DNA of 64,000 nucleotides from Pseudomonas putida. GTDB lineage: Bacteria; Pseudomonadota; Gammaproteobacteria; Pseudomonadales; Pseudomonadaceae. The stretch covers positions 3,782,001 through 3,846,000 of the forward strand of contig NZ_CP039371.1 in NCBI RefSeq assembly GCF_005080685.1, read 5' to 3'. Positions within the stretch are counted from its first letter, which is position 1, and every line of letters starts with the position of its first letter. Shown in pieces: positions 17,409-25,542 of the stretch. Both the position numbers and the translations under genes were made by a program. The notes beneath the pieces were generated by a model, which ran no database searches, was not told where the DNA came from, and was given only the letters and a program-made list of their open reading frames with translations.

Positions 17409-18578
17409 TCAGCGCTGGGTACGCGGCATGCCCAGGCCGAACTGGGCGATCAGCTCGCGCTGGATTTCGTTGGTGCCGCCGCCGAAGGTCACGGTGACCG
17501 AGGCACGCAGTTCGTACTCCAGATCGCCGTGCAGTGCAGCGGCCGCAGAGCCGCCGCGGACCACGCCGTTGGCGCCGACGATGGCCGACAGCCTTCGCAG
17601 GATTTCGATGGCCGACTCGGAGCCATAGACCTTGGTGGACGAACTCAAGGCCACGTCCATCTGCTCGCGCTCGAGGTTGGCGGCGATGCGCAGGTTGATC
17701 AGGCGCATGGCCTCCAGGCGTGCATAGCACTCGGCCAACGAACTGCGCACCCAGGGCTTGTCCATCGCCCGCTGGCCCTGCTCGTCGCGGGCCTTGGCCC
17801 AGAGGTAGACGCGGCGGAACAGCCCGACGACCTTGTCCGACCAGGAGCCCAGGCCCAGGCGTTCGTGGTTGAGCTGCGAGGTGATCAGCTTCCAGCCGCC
17901 GTGCAGCTCGCCGACCAGCATGTCCCTTGGCACCTGCACATTGTCGTAGTAGGTGGCGGCGGTCGGGTTACTGGTGGTCGGGATCACCGTGCTGGAGAAC
18001 CCTGGCAGACGGGTGTCGAGAATCAGGATCGACACACCCTTGTGCCTCGCCTGGCTCGGATCGGTACGCGCAGCCAGCCAGATGAAGTCCGCCGACTCGG
18101 CGCCCGAGGTCCACAGTTTGTTGCCGTTGACCACGAAGTGCTCGCCATCCAGGCGCGCGCTGGTCCTGAGCACGGCCAGGTCGCTGCCGGCATCGGGTTC
18201 GGAGTAGCCGATGGCGAACATGATTTCGCCGGCGGCGATGCCGGGTAGAAAACGCGCTTTCTGCGCCGCGCTGCCATGCTCCATGAGCGCCGGGCCGACC
18301 GTACTGATGGTCACGAACGGCAGTGGCGCACCCGCGATGTTGGCCTCCTCGAAGAAGATCAGTTGCTCGGTGGCGGCGTAGCCCTGACCGCCGTGGGCCT
18401 TGGGCCAGCCCACCGCGAGCCAGCCATCGCGGCCCATCTGGCGCACGGTCTGGCGGTACAGCTCGCCGCCCTCCTGACCGCGCAGACGTGCGCGCAGCTC
18501 GGGTGTCATCAGTGCCTGGAAGTAATCGCGCACCTGGCGGCGCAGCGCATGTTGCTCGGGGGTGAGATCGACGAACAT
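17409..18578 (-). CDS. chsE2: Acyl-CoA dehydrogenase ChsE2 (FadE29) orthologue (389 aa)
   Basis: The N-terminus MFVDLTPEQHALRRQVRDYF, then IMFAIGYSEPDAGSDLAVLRT and the C-terminal VTFGGGTNEIQRELIAQFGLGMPR, closely follow mycobacterial FadE29. With FadE28 that protein forms the alpha2beta2 enzyme ChsE1-ChsE2, which dehydrogenates a steroid propionyl-CoA side chain. The start at 18578 has GAGGAG ideally placed. Its relatives ChsE1, ChsH1, ChsH2 and Ltp2 are all in the same operon (18589-22286), which makes the assignment firm by context. The symbol is borrowed from Mycobacterium. Confidence 0.87.
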   Translation of the reverse strand: MFVDLTPEQHALRRQVRDYFQALMTPELRARLRGQEGGELYRQTVRQMGRDGWLAVGWPKAHGGQGYAATEQLIFFEEANIAGAPLPFVTISTVGPALMEHGSAAQKARFLPGIAAGEIMFAIGYSEPDAGSDLAVLRTSARLDGEHFVVNGNKLWTSGAESADFIWLAARTDPSQARHKGVSILILDTRLPGFSSTVIPTTSNPTAATYYDNVQVPRDMLVGELHGGWKLITSQLNHERLGLGSWSDKVVGLFRRVYLWAKARDEQGQRAMDKPWVRSSLAECYARLEAMRLINLRIAANLEREQMDVALSSSTKVYGSESAIEILRRLSAIVGANGVVRGGSAAAALHGDLEYELRASVTVTFGGGTNEIQRELIAQFGLGMPRTQR

Positions 18579-18588
18579 GAAGTGCTCC

Positions 18589-19767
18589 TCAGGCTGCGCC
18601 AAGAATCAGGCCGCTGGTGGGCACGCCGGTACCGGCGGTGACCAGCACGTTCTCCACGTCCGCCACCTGGTTGACCGCCGTGCCCCGCACCTGGCGCACC
18701 GCTTCGGCGACGCCGTTCATGCCGTGGATGTACGCCTCGCCGAGCTGGCCGCCATGGGTGTTGATCGGCAGCTTGCCGCCACGGGCGTGGTGGCCGGCGC
18801 GAATGAACTCCTTGGCCTCGCCACGCCGGGCAAAACCGAACTCTTCCAGTTGCGGCAGCACGAACGGGGTGAAGTGGTCGTAGATCACCGCCGTCTGCAA
18901 CGCCTCGGGGCCGAGCCCGGACTGGCGATACAGCTCCTTGGCGACCACGCCCATCTCCGGCAGGCCGGTGATGTCGTCGCGGTAGAACGAGGTCATGCTC
19001 TGCTGACCGTGGGTGATGCCCTGGGAGCCGGCCTTGATGGTCACCGGTTTTTGCCGCAGGTCGCGGGCACGCTCGGCCGAGGTGATGACCAGCGCCACCG
19101 CGCCATCGGACTCCTGGCAGCAATCGAGCAGGTGCAGCGGCTCGCAGATCCAGCGCGAGGCCTGGTGCTCCTCCAGGGTGATCGGCTTGCCGTGGAAGAA
19201 CGCCTTGGGGTTGCTGGCGGCAAAATCCCGTGCGGCCACGGCCACCCGGCCGAAGTCCTCCGAGGTGGCGCCATAGGTGTGCATATAGCGTTGGGCGAAC
19301 ATGCCGACCCAGGCCGCCGGGGTATGGAAGCCGTGGGGCATGTACCAGCCGTAGTTGACGTTGTCGAAGATCGGCGTGGCGGCGAAACCGTAGCTGCCGC
19401 TGCCGAAGCGGTACCAGGAACGCTCGTTCATCGCCCGGTACACCACCACCACCTTGGCCACCCCGGTGGCCACGGCCATCGCCGCGTGCATGATCGGTGC
19501 GCAGGCCGCGCCGCCGCCATGGGGCACCTGGGAGAAGAACTTGACGTCCTTGCAGCCCAGCAGGCGAGCGATCTCGTATTCCGGGACCTTGTCCACCGAG
19601 TAGGAGCTGAAACCCTCCACCTCGGACGGGTCGATGCCGGCGTCGCGCAGCGCCTGCAGGGTAGCTTCGAGGGCCAGGCGCAGTTCGGTACGCCCGGAGT
19701 TCTTGGAAAACTCGGTGGCGCCCAGCCCGACAATCGCGGCGCGCCCGGAAATCGAAAGGTCGTTCAT
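18589..19767 (-). CDS. ltp2: Ltp2-type SCP-x thiolase-like steroid side-chain aldolase (392 aa)
   Basis: The start at 19767 (MNDLSISGRAAIVGLGATEF) has GGAGGCAGC in front. Blocks VDKVPEYEIARLLGC, NYGWYMPHGFHTPAAWVG and GGKLPINTHGGQLGEAYIHGMNG match the Ltp2 family, which removes the last side-chain carbons by retro-aldol cleavage to give a 17-keto steroid and a short acyl-CoA. The activity requires the DUF35 domain of ChsH2, which is encoded two genes upstream. Sequence length (392 aa) and operon context agree. The symbol is transferred from Mycobacterium. Confidence 0.87.
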   Translation of the reverse strand: MNDLSISGRAAIVGLGATEFSKNSGRTELRLALEATLQALRDAGIDPSEVEGFSSYSVDKVPEYEIARLLGCKDVKFFSQVPHGGGAACAPIMHAAMAVATGVAKVVVVYRAMNERSWYRFGSGSYGFAATPIFDNVNYGWYMPHGFHTPAAWVGMFAQRYMHTYGATSEDFGRVAVAARDFAASNPKAFFHGKPITLEEHQASRWICEPLHLLDCCQESDGAVALVITSAERARDLRQKPVTIKAGSQGITHGQQSMTSFYRDDITGLPEMGVVAKELYRQSGLGPEALQTAVIYDHFTPFVLPQLEEFGFARRGEAKEFIRAGHHARGGKLPINTHGGQLGEAYIHGMNGVAEAVRQVRGTAVNQVADVENVLVTAGTGVPTSGLILGAA

Positions 19768-19781
19768 GCTGCCTCCGCTGG

Positions 19782-20201
19782 TCATGGCAGCACCAGCGCG
19801 ACCGTGCCGGTCACGTGGTTGCCCATGGAATTCTTGCCGCTCAGGGTCACTTCCACCGTGCGGGTCTCGGGGTCCTGGCCGGTCACGCTGCCGCTGAAGG
19901 TCATGCAGTCGCCCGGATAATTGGGCACGCCCAGCTTGATCTTCAGCGCGGTGAAGCGCGCCAACGGCCCCGCCCATCCCTCGACGAAGCGCTGCACCAG
20001 GCCATTGGTGGTGAGGATGTTCATGAACACATGGGGCGAACCCAGTTCACGAGCGGCATCCAGGTCGTGGTGGCCGGGAAAGTAGTCACGCGTGGCGATG
20101 GCGCCGCCGGCGATCAGCGCCACGGTGATCGGTACCTGCAGGGGCGGCAAGGTTTCGCCGGGGCGCACATCGTCAAAGCGCTTGGTGTTCTTCGAGGTCA
20201 T
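19782..20201 (-). CDS. chsH1: ChsH1-type MaoC hotdog subunit of steroid enoyl-CoA hydratase (139 aa)
   Basis: This is a single hotdog domain with RDYFPGHHDLDAARELGSPH near residues 38-57, where the ChsH1 family keeps its catalytic Asp/His, and GVPNYPGDCMTFSGSV. In Mycobacterium ChsH1 forms a heterotetramer with ChsH2 and hydrates the unsaturated side-chain CoA. It overlaps the ChsE1 gene by 29 bp and precedes ltp2 by 14 bp. The start at 20201 has a GGATGGAAAT upstream sequence, a moderate Shine-Dalgarno that translational coupling may help. Confidence 0.85.
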   Translation of the reverse strand: MTSKNTKRFDDVRPGETLPPLQVPITVALIAGGAIATRDYFPGHHDLDAARELGSPHVFMNILTTNGLVQRFVEGWAGPLARFTALKIKLGVPNYPGDCMTFSGSVTGQDPETRTVEVTLSGKNSMGNHVTGTVALVLP

Positions 20202-21306
20202 ATTTCCATCCCAGCTTGTCGTTGTCGCTCAGCCAGTCGCCGAGCCGTTCCAGGCATGCCGCCGAACCGCCCAAGGCAATGCCCAGGGCGCGGCTCCAAT
20301 AGAGAAAGCGGTGAATCGGGTAGGTCAGGTCGACGCCAATGCCGCCGTGCACGTGCTGGGCGACATGGCCGATGCGGTGCCCGGCCTCGCAGGCCAGCCA
20401 GGCCGTGGCCTGGGCCTCGGACGGCGCCGGCAGGCCGGCGTCCAGGCGATAGCACAGTTGCCACAAGGCACTGCGCAGGGCCTCGAGGGCGATATGCGCG
20501 TCGGCCATGCTCATCTGCACGGCCTGGAAACTGCCGATGCGCCGCTCGAACTGCTGGCGCTCGCCGACATAGTCCACGGTGCGGCGAATGTGCTCGGCAC
20601 TGACGCCCAGTTGCAACGCGGCCAGCGCGGCGATCACCCGTGGTTCGAGCCAAGTCAACGCGGCGGCGGGCAACACACGGTCGCAGGCCACTCGCAGGCC
20701 CTCGACCTGGACATCGGCGATCGCTTCGCCGTGGGTCAGCACGCCCGGCACACGACGCACGGCCGGATCGTCCAGGTCCAGCAGCAACAGCCTTGGCTGG
20801 CCATCGGCAAGCACCGGCAGCAGCGCCGCCTGGGCCTGGCCGCCCAACGCCAGTGCCGCTACCCGGCCCGCTACCTGCCAACCTCCGGCACAGGCACTGG
20901 CGCGCAAAGCGATGCCATGGGCAGCTTGCAGGCCCTCCAGCGACAGGCTCAGCAACAGCTCGCCGGAGGCCGCCTGGGCGGCCAGTTGCGCGCTGTCGCC
21001 CTGGCCGAAGTTAGCGAGGGTCGCGGCGGCCAGTTGGTGGCGCCACAGCGGCACCTGGCCGAGGCTGCGCCCTTGGGCCTGCAGCACCAGCATCAGCTCG
21101 GTCATGCCCAGGCCACTGCCGTCGTACTGCTCCGGAATCGCCAGGGCATGCAGGCCGGTTTCCTTGCACAGTGCCCAGAGCGGCGCCATCAGCGGCTCGC
21201 CGCTGGCATCCCATTGGCGCAGGTAATCGTCCTGGCAGTGGTCGCTGAACAGGCTGTCGGCCATCTGCTCGAAGGCGCGCTGGTCTTCGCTCAACTGAAA
21301 GTCCAT
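20173..21306 (-). CDS. chsE1: Acyl-CoA dehydrogenase ChsE1 (FadE28) orthologue (377 aa)
   Basis: The start is the ATG at 21306 (MDFQLSEDQRAFEQM) with GGAGCG upstream; the open frame continues through the neighbour but is not coding there. It is a divergent acyl-CoA dehydrogenase. The C-terminal block HVHGGIGVDLTYPIHRF is nearly the FadE28 block, and the N-terminal half has weak conservation, as expected for this subunit. It should pair with the ChsE2-like protein at 17409. It lies 2 bp after the ChsH2 gene and overlaps chsH1. Confidence 0.85.
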   Translation of the reverse strand: MDFQLSEDQRAFEQMADSLFSDHCQDDYLRQWDASGEPLMAPLWALCKETGLHALAIPEQYDGSGLGMTELMLVLQAQGRSLGQVPLWRHQLAAATLANFGQGDSAQLAAQAASGELLLSLSLEGLQAAHGIALRASACAGGWQVAGRVAALALGGQAQAALLPVLADGQPRLLLLDLDDPAVRRVPGVLTHGEAIADVQVEGLRVACDRVLPAAALTWLEPRVIAALAALQLGVSAEHIRRTVDYVGERQQFERRIGSFQAVQMSMADAHIALEALRSALWQLCYRLDAGLPAPSEAQATAWLACEAGHRIGHVAQHVHGGIGVDLTYPIHRFLYWSRALGIALGGSAACLERLGDWLSDNDKLGWKYDLEEHQAL

Positions 21307-21308
21307 GG

Positions 21309-22286
21309 CTATCGCTCCTGTTCGGCCACGGGCCGGAACAACGGCAGGGTCTGCTGCTCGTCGAAGGTGTGGAACTCGACCTGCAGGCGCTGGCCGATCT
21401 GCAGTTGCTCGCGCTGCACACCGATCAGCCCGGCGATCAGGCGCACGCCCTCCTCCAGCTCGATCAGGCCGATGGGGTTGGGGTGGTCGAACGGCGGCAC
21501 TTCGGGGTAGTGCATGACCACGAACGAATACAGGTTGGCGCGACCGCTTGCCTCGACGCTGTCCCACTCGAAGCTGTGGCAATGCATGCACACCGGGGCC
21601 GGTGGATGGCGCAAGGTGGCGCAAGCGCTACAACGCTGGATCAGCAAGCGGCCTTCGGCGCAGCCTTCCCAGAAGAACCGGGTGTCGTCACTGACACCTG
21701 GCAGCGGGCGCTTGGCCTTGGCCTGCACTGGCTCGGCCTTGGCCACCGGTTGCGGGTTGGCCGGGCGGAACTTGAACACGCGGAACAGCAGCTCGCCCAC
21801 CGCCTCATCGCCCTCGGGTTTTTCCACGAAATGGCTCATCACCAGGGTGACGAAAAAACCGGTGCCAAGGGCGGTGGTCTTCTCGTCGCCCACCGCATCC
21901 AGGCGAGTGGTGTAGTACAGCCGCTCGCCCACATGCACCGGGCGGGTGAAGCTCAGCTCGGAGTTCACCGCCACCACCGAGGCGTAGCCGTATTCCTCGA
22001 TCAGCTTGAGCACTTCGTATGGATTCTGGTCGGTGGAGCCCGGCGGGTAGTTGTTGGCATGCAGCCCTTCCATGGTCCACACCTGGAGCATGGCCGGCGG
22101 CGCGACGATCGCCTGGTACGGACTGCCTTGGGCAAAGTCGGCGTCGCTGTAGAGCGGGTTGTCGATGCCCATGATCTCGCACCACTGGCGGATCATCGGC
22201 GCATTCACCGCATCCCAGGCATACACCCGGCCATATTCGCGGCCCACGAGGGCGCGCACGCTGGATAGCAATTGTGGATCAGCCAA
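21309..22286 (-). CDS. chsH2: ChsH2-type MaoC-DUF35 fusion, steroid enoyl-CoA hydratase/aldolase partner (325 aa)
   Basis: Residues about 10-180 are a MaoC-like hotdog (YAWDAVNAPMIRQWCEIMGI..NPLYSD). Residues about 205-325 are a DUF35 domain with the zinc knuckle C-x2-C..C-x2-C (RCSACATLRHPPAPVCMHC) and an OB-fold. This is the order seen in ChsH2, whose hotdog half joins ChsH1 and whose DUF35 half activates Ltp2. I chose the TTG at 22286 because AGGAG lies 6 bp before it; another TTG at 22301 has no ribosome-binding site. No ATG is available near the N-terminus. Confidence 0.85.
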   Translation of the reverse strand: MADPQLLSSVRALVGREYGRVYAWDAVNAPMIRQWCEIMGIDNPLYSDADFAQGSPYQAIVAPPAMLQVWTMEGLHANNYPPGSTDQNPYEVLKLIEEYGYASVVAVNSELSFTRPVHVGERLYYTTRLDAVGDEKTTALGTGFFVTLVMSHFVEKPEGDEAVGELLFRVFKFRPANPQPVAKAEPVQAKAKRPLPGVSDDTRFFWEGCAEGRLLIQRCSACATLRHPPAPVCMHCHSFEWDSVEASGRANLYSFVVMHYPEVPPFDHPNPIGLIELEEGVRLIAGLIGVQREQLQIGQRLQVEFHTFDEQQTLPLFRPVAEQER

Positions 22287-22343
22287 AGTCGTCTCCTGCA
22301 ACGTGAAGGCGGCAAGCCGATACGGCCACCGCCAGGTGGTCGA

Positions 22344-23117
22344 TCAAGTCGGTAGGGTCTGGGCCGCGCCGAGAAACGCCGGGCGCTCGCCACCGCCGTG
22401 CAGCAGCAGGTTGCAACCGCTGGCATAGCTGGCCAGGGGCGAGGCGATGTACAGGCAGGCGTTGGCGATGTCGCTGGCATCGGCCATGCGCCCAGCCGGA
22501 ATACCCGCACTGACGGCGGCGATGCCGTGTTCGCTGCCGTAGTGCAGGTGCGCCTGGTCGGTCAGCACCAGGCCTGGGCTGACCGCGACCACGCGCACCT
22601 TCGGCGCCCACTCCACCGCCAGCGACTGCACCAGCGCCAGGACCCCGGCCTTGGCCGCACCGTAGGCAGCGGTGCCGGGCGACGCGCGCAAGGCGCTGAT
22701 GCTGCCGATGAAGACGATGCAACCGCCCTCGGCCTGGCCCTGCATCAGCCGGTTGGCATGCTGGGCGGCGTTGAGCGGCGCGATCAGGTTCAGCCGCAGG
22801 ATGCTCTCGTGAAAGCGTGGCGAGGCCGTGGCCGCGACGGCCAATGGGCTGCCACCGGCGTTGTTGACCAACACGTCGAGGCGGCCAAAATCTCGCTCGA
22901 GGGTGTCGAACAGCGCCTGCAGCGAATCGCCATCGCGCACGTCGGCGGCGATGAATACCGCGCAGCGCCCGTTGGCGCTGGGCAACTGCTCGGGCTGGCT
23001 GCGGGCGCAGACGATCACTTGCGCTCCGGCTGCCAGAAACCCTTCGGCGATGCCGGCGCCGATGCCCTTGCTGCCACCGGTGACGAGCACCACCTTGCCA
23101 CTGAAATCAAGCCCCAT
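22344..23117 (-). CDS. Short-chain dehydrogenase/reductase (257 aa), first gene of side-chain operon
   Basis: This is a classical SDR: TGGSKGIG cofactor motif (residues about 14-21), NNAGG, catalytic S in GSISALRASPGT, then YGAAK with the Y-x3-K pair, and PGLVLTD. The length of 257 is normal. It begins the operon that continues with chsH2 after 57 bp, and a motif copy lies 57 bp upstream in the shared divergent region. Oxidation of a hydroxyl on the steroid nucleus (such as a 7- or 12-hydroxyl of bile acids) or on the side chain is likely; the sequence does not say which. Confidence 0.83.
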   Translation of the reverse strand: MGLDFSGKVVLVTGGSKGIGAGIAEGFLAAGAQVIVCARSQPEQLPSANGRCAVFIAADVRDGDSLQALFDTLERDFGRLDVLVNNAGGSPLAVAATASPRFHESILRLNLIAPLNAAQHANRLMQGQAEGGCIVFIGSISALRASPGTAAYGAAKAGVLALVQSLAVEWAPKVRVVAVSPGLVLTDQAHLHYGSEHGIAAVSAGIPAGRMADASDIANACLYIASPLASYASGCNLLLHGGGERPAFLGAAQTLPT

Positions 23118-23174
23118 TGGATGTTCCTCGGTCTGCTGTGCAAACCGACTCTAGAGGCTCGCCGCGAGCCGTAC

Positions 23175-23193
23175 TTCGTCTGAACGGACGATG
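23175..23193 (+). promoter_or_regulatory. Recurrent island motif, site 5 (shared divergent region)
   Basis: TTCGTCTGAACGGACGATG with inner inverted repeat GTCTG-AA-CGGAC lies 62 bp before the plus-strand crotonase start and 57 bp before the minus-strand SDR start, so one near-palindromic site may serve both. Confidence 0.6.
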
Positions 23194-23255
23194 AATGGGC
23201 CAGGGCACGGGGCAACACTGGCGGCCATCGCGCCCCCTTGCACGTGAGGAAAACC

Positions 23256-24041
23256 ATGCCAGACAGCGCAGCTCTACCGGTCCTGCTCGAACGCCCGCTC
23301 GCGGGCGTGGCGTTGCTGCGACTGAACCGCCCACACGCCACCAATGCCCTCAGCCTGGAGCTGCAAGCCCTGCTCTCGCGGCACTTCACGGAACTGGCGA
23401 ACGACCCTGAAGTGCGCTGCATCCTGCTCACAGGTGGCGACAAGGTATTCGCCGCCGGTGGCGACATCGGCAGCATGGCCGGGGTCGGCCCGATCGATAT
23501 CTACCAACGGCACACCGAGCGGGTCTGGGCGCCGATCCAGCATTGTCCCAAGCCTGTGATCGCCGCCGTGTGCGGCTATGCCTACGGCGGCGGCTGCGAG
23601 CTGGCGATGCTCGCCGACCTGATCGTGGCCGGGCGCGGTGCGCGTTTCTGCCAGCCGGAAATCCGCATCGGCATCATGCCCGGCATCGGCGGCACCCAGC
23701 GCCTGGTGCGCGCCGTAGGCAAGGTCAAGGCCATGCGCATGGCCTTGACCGGGCAACCGATCAGTGCCGAGGAAGCCTGGGTGGCTGGGCTGGTCAGCGA
23801 CCTGGTCGACGATGACCAGGTGCAGGCACACGCGCTGGAGCTGGCGCGAGTGATCGCGGCCATGCCGGCGCTGGCGGCCGAGCAGATCAAGGAAGTGATT
23901 CTCGCGGGGATGGATGCGCCGTTGGACGCGGCCCTGGCGTTGGAGCGCAAGGCCAATGCGTTGCTGTTTGCCTCGCGCGATCAGAAGGAAGGGATGCAGG
24001 CGTTCATCGAGAAACGCCCGGCGCGGTTCGAGGGGTGGTGA
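23256..24041 (+). CDS. Enoyl-CoA hydratase/isomerase (crotonase) family protein (261 aa)
   Basis: The start is the ATG at 23256 with GAGGAAAACC upstream. The oxyanion-hole segments KVFAAGGDIGSMA and GYAYGGGCELAMLAD are present, and the acid in QPEIRIGIMPGIGGTQRL gives the Glu of true hydratases. It stands alone on the plus strand, divergent from the side-chain operon and convergent with kshA. It may serve general beta-oxidation of side-chain or ring fragments. Unlike the two ring C/D crotonases in this window, it resembles ordinary short-chain enoyl-CoA hydratases. Confidence 0.85.
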   Translation: MPDSAALPVLLERPLAGVALLRLNRPHATNALSLELQALLSRHFTELANDPEVRCILLTGGDKVFAAGGDIGSMAGVGPIDIYQRHTERVWAPIQHCPKPVIAAVCGYAYGGGCELAMLADLIVAGRGARFCQPEIRIGIMPGIGGTQRLVRAVGKVKAMRMALTGQPISAEEAWVAGLVSDLVDDDQVQAHALELARVIAAMPALAAEQIKEVILAGMDAPLDAALALERKANALLFASRDQKEGMQAFIEKRPARFEGW

Positions 24042-24054
24042 GCCGCCACTGGCC

Positions 24055-24122
24055 CTATCGCCGGCAAGCCGGCTTCTACAGGAAAGCGGTGTGCCTGTAG
24101 GAGCCGGCTTGCCGGCGATAGG
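24055..24122. repeat. Inverted REP pair
   Basis: Two REP units face each other, CTATCGCCGGCAAGCCGGCT and AGCCGGCTTGCCGGCGATAG, about 30 bp apart, between the convergent crotonase and the small minus-strand gene. They may act as a bidirectional transcription barrier. Confidence 0.8.
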
Positions 24123-24132
24123 ACCTTGCGCC

Positions 24133-24306
24133 TCACCGCACCCCGGCCAACCCCTGGAAGCTCGGCAGAATACTCATGCACCCCGGTATCTGCCGGCATG
24201 CCTTGGCCGCGGCGGACTCCGGCGGCGCCGAAGCCAGCAGCGTGAGGCCGATGATCAATACCACCGAAAGCGGCACGCAATACGCCAGCAAGCTCTGTAT
24301 CTTCAT
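24133..24306 (-). CDS. Small single-pass membrane or secreted protein (57 aa)
   Basis: The frame from an ATG at 24306 with GAGAGG well placed upstream encodes MKIQSLLAYCVPLSVVLIIG (residues 1-20), a hydrophobic segment of about 20 residues, then an Ala-rich stretch, two cysteines (K-A-C-R-Q-I-P-G-C) and a short tail ending GVR. The gene follows kshA by 55 bp and would be co-transcribed. It could be a lipid-interacting or assembly peptide, or an untranslated tail. I do not recognise a family, and no function is claimed. Confidence 0.5.
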   Translation of the reverse strand: MKIQSLLAYCVPLSVVLIIGLTLLASAPPESAAAKACRQIPGCMSILPSFQGLAGVR

Positions 24307-24361
24307 GGTCAACCTCTCGACCCATGGCCCCGCCAGCAAGGCTCGCGGGGCACAACCGAAC

Positions 24362-25402
24362 TCAGCGTTCATCCACCGTGACGATCTCACGCCGCTCGGC
24401 CATGCTCGCCGGCACCTGGTCCTCGTCGGTGAAGAACTGCTGGTACCACTCACGCAACTGGTACACCGGGCCGTCGTTCTCGGCCAGTACCGGCTTGTCG
24501 ATACGCACCTTGTGCTTCCAGATGTCGACGTCCTGGTAGAACGAGTCGCGGTTGCCCTTGACGTAGGCCTTGGCGATCTCGCGGTTCTGCTCATCGGTCA
24601 GCCCCGGTACCCGCTTGACCATGCAGCCAAAACGCAGCACGAAGCTGTCCGGCGTGACCGGCACATGGCTGTTGAGCAGGATCGCATGCACCCTCGCCTC
24701 GCCAAACATCGAGCTCAGCTCGGTGAAGTGGGTCGCCGGCCCGTAATACGCCGAAGGCGCGATCAGGTCGCCGCCCAGGCGCTCGGAGTCGCCCTGGAAG
24801 ATCTGCCGACCGATGTGCCCCTCGAACACGTTGGCGAAGTACTTGGTCGGCGTACCATGGACCGGGCCGAAGTGCTGGGCGTCGACCAGGTTGTCGACCA
24901 GCTCGCGCGGGTTGGTCTCGATCAGCATGGTGTCTATGTTCCAGTCATGGATCCACTCCGGGTCGTCCATTTCAGGCAGGTGCGGGATGACCACGCCCTC
25001 CTTCGGTGGGCGCCCTTCCGGGTTGTTCCAGACGAACAACAGGTTGTTTTCCTCGCACGTCAGCCAACTGCGGGTCTTGGCCTTGGGCGGTATGCGTTTG
25101 CAGTAGGGGATCTCCACGCACTTGCCGCTGGTGTCGTACTTCCAGTGGTGGAATGGACACACCACGGTGTCGTTCTCGATGCTGCCCTGGGACAGGTCGG
25201 CGCCCATGTGCGGGCAGAACGCGTCGAGAATGCTGATGGCGCCCGCACTGTTGGCGAACGCCACCAGGCGAGTGCCGAAGACGTTGAGGGTATGCAGCTT
25301 GCCATCCCGATAGTCGTCGGCCACGCCCAGGCAATGCCAGCCCCTGGCGTAGCGGTGGGTGCGCTGGGCGCTTTCGATGGAAAGTTCGGCGAGTTTGGTC
25401 AT
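24362..25402 (-). CDS. kshA: 3-ketosteroid 9alpha-hydroxylase, oxygenase component KshA (346 aa)
   Basis: This is a Rieske non-heme iron oxygenase. The N-terminal RYARGWHCLGVA, the [2Fe-2S] ligands C63/H65 and C82/H85 (CPHMG..CPFHHW) and the mononuclear iron site ELVDNLVDAQHFGPVHG (N171, H177, H182), with the late Asp in QDVDIWKHKVRIDKPVL, all follow KshA. The enzyme hydroxylates C9 of androsta-1,4-diene-3,17-dione-type compounds, opening ring B with KstD action. It needs a reductase (KshB), which is absent from the window. The gene follows a degenerate copy of the island motif by about 100 bp and precedes a small membrane protein gene. Confidence 0.9.
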   Translation of the reverse strand: MTKLAELSIESAQRTHRYARGWHCLGVADDYRDGKLHTLNVFGTRLVAFANSAGAISILDAFCPHMGADLSQGSIENDTVVCPFHHWKYDTSGKCVEIPYCKRIPPKAKTRSWLTCEENNLLFVWNNPEGRPPKEGVVIPHLPEMDDPEWIHDWNIDTMLIETNPRELVDNLVDAQHFGPVHGTPTKYFANVFEGHIGRQIFQGDSERLGGDLIAPSAYYGPATHFTELSSMFGEARVHAILLNSHVPVTPDSFVLRFGCMVKRVPGLTDEQNREIAKAYVKGNRDSFYQDVDIWKHKVRIDKPVLAENDGPVYQLREWYQQFFTDEDQVPASMAERREIVTVDER

Positions 25403-25445
25403 GTTCTTGTTGTTCCTGTATTGGATACGCCAGTCACCGGCAATA

Positions 25446-25463
25446 CCCCTGCAGACTCAGGGG
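25446..25463 (-). terminator. Short hairpin after DUF1329 copy 2 (possible terminator)
   Basis: CCCCTG-N6-CAGGGG forms a 6-bp GC-rich stem in the gap between the DUF1329 gene and kshA. No U-run follows, so a pause or protective hairpin is as likely as termination. Confidence 0.3.
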
Positions 25464-25504
25464 GGAATACCTGGCGGCTATCTTTGAGCAGCCATGGCTG
25501 GCCC

Positions 25505-25523
25505 TCATCCCTCAATCGGACTA
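25505..25523 (-). promoter_or_regulatory. Recurrent island motif, site 6 (upstream of kshA, degenerate)
   Basis: Read toward the gene: CTAGTCCGATTGAGGGATG. The left half is perfect and the right half keeps only G..GATG. It lies about 100 bp before the kshA start. Confidence 0.42.
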
Positions 25524-25542
25524 GGCCAGACCCGAGCGGGCC

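Noticed and set aside
15741-18248. An 835-residue plus-strand open frame
   Set aside because: It lies antisense to three acyl-CoA dehydrogenase genes with clear family motifs and is an artefact of high GC and few stop codons.
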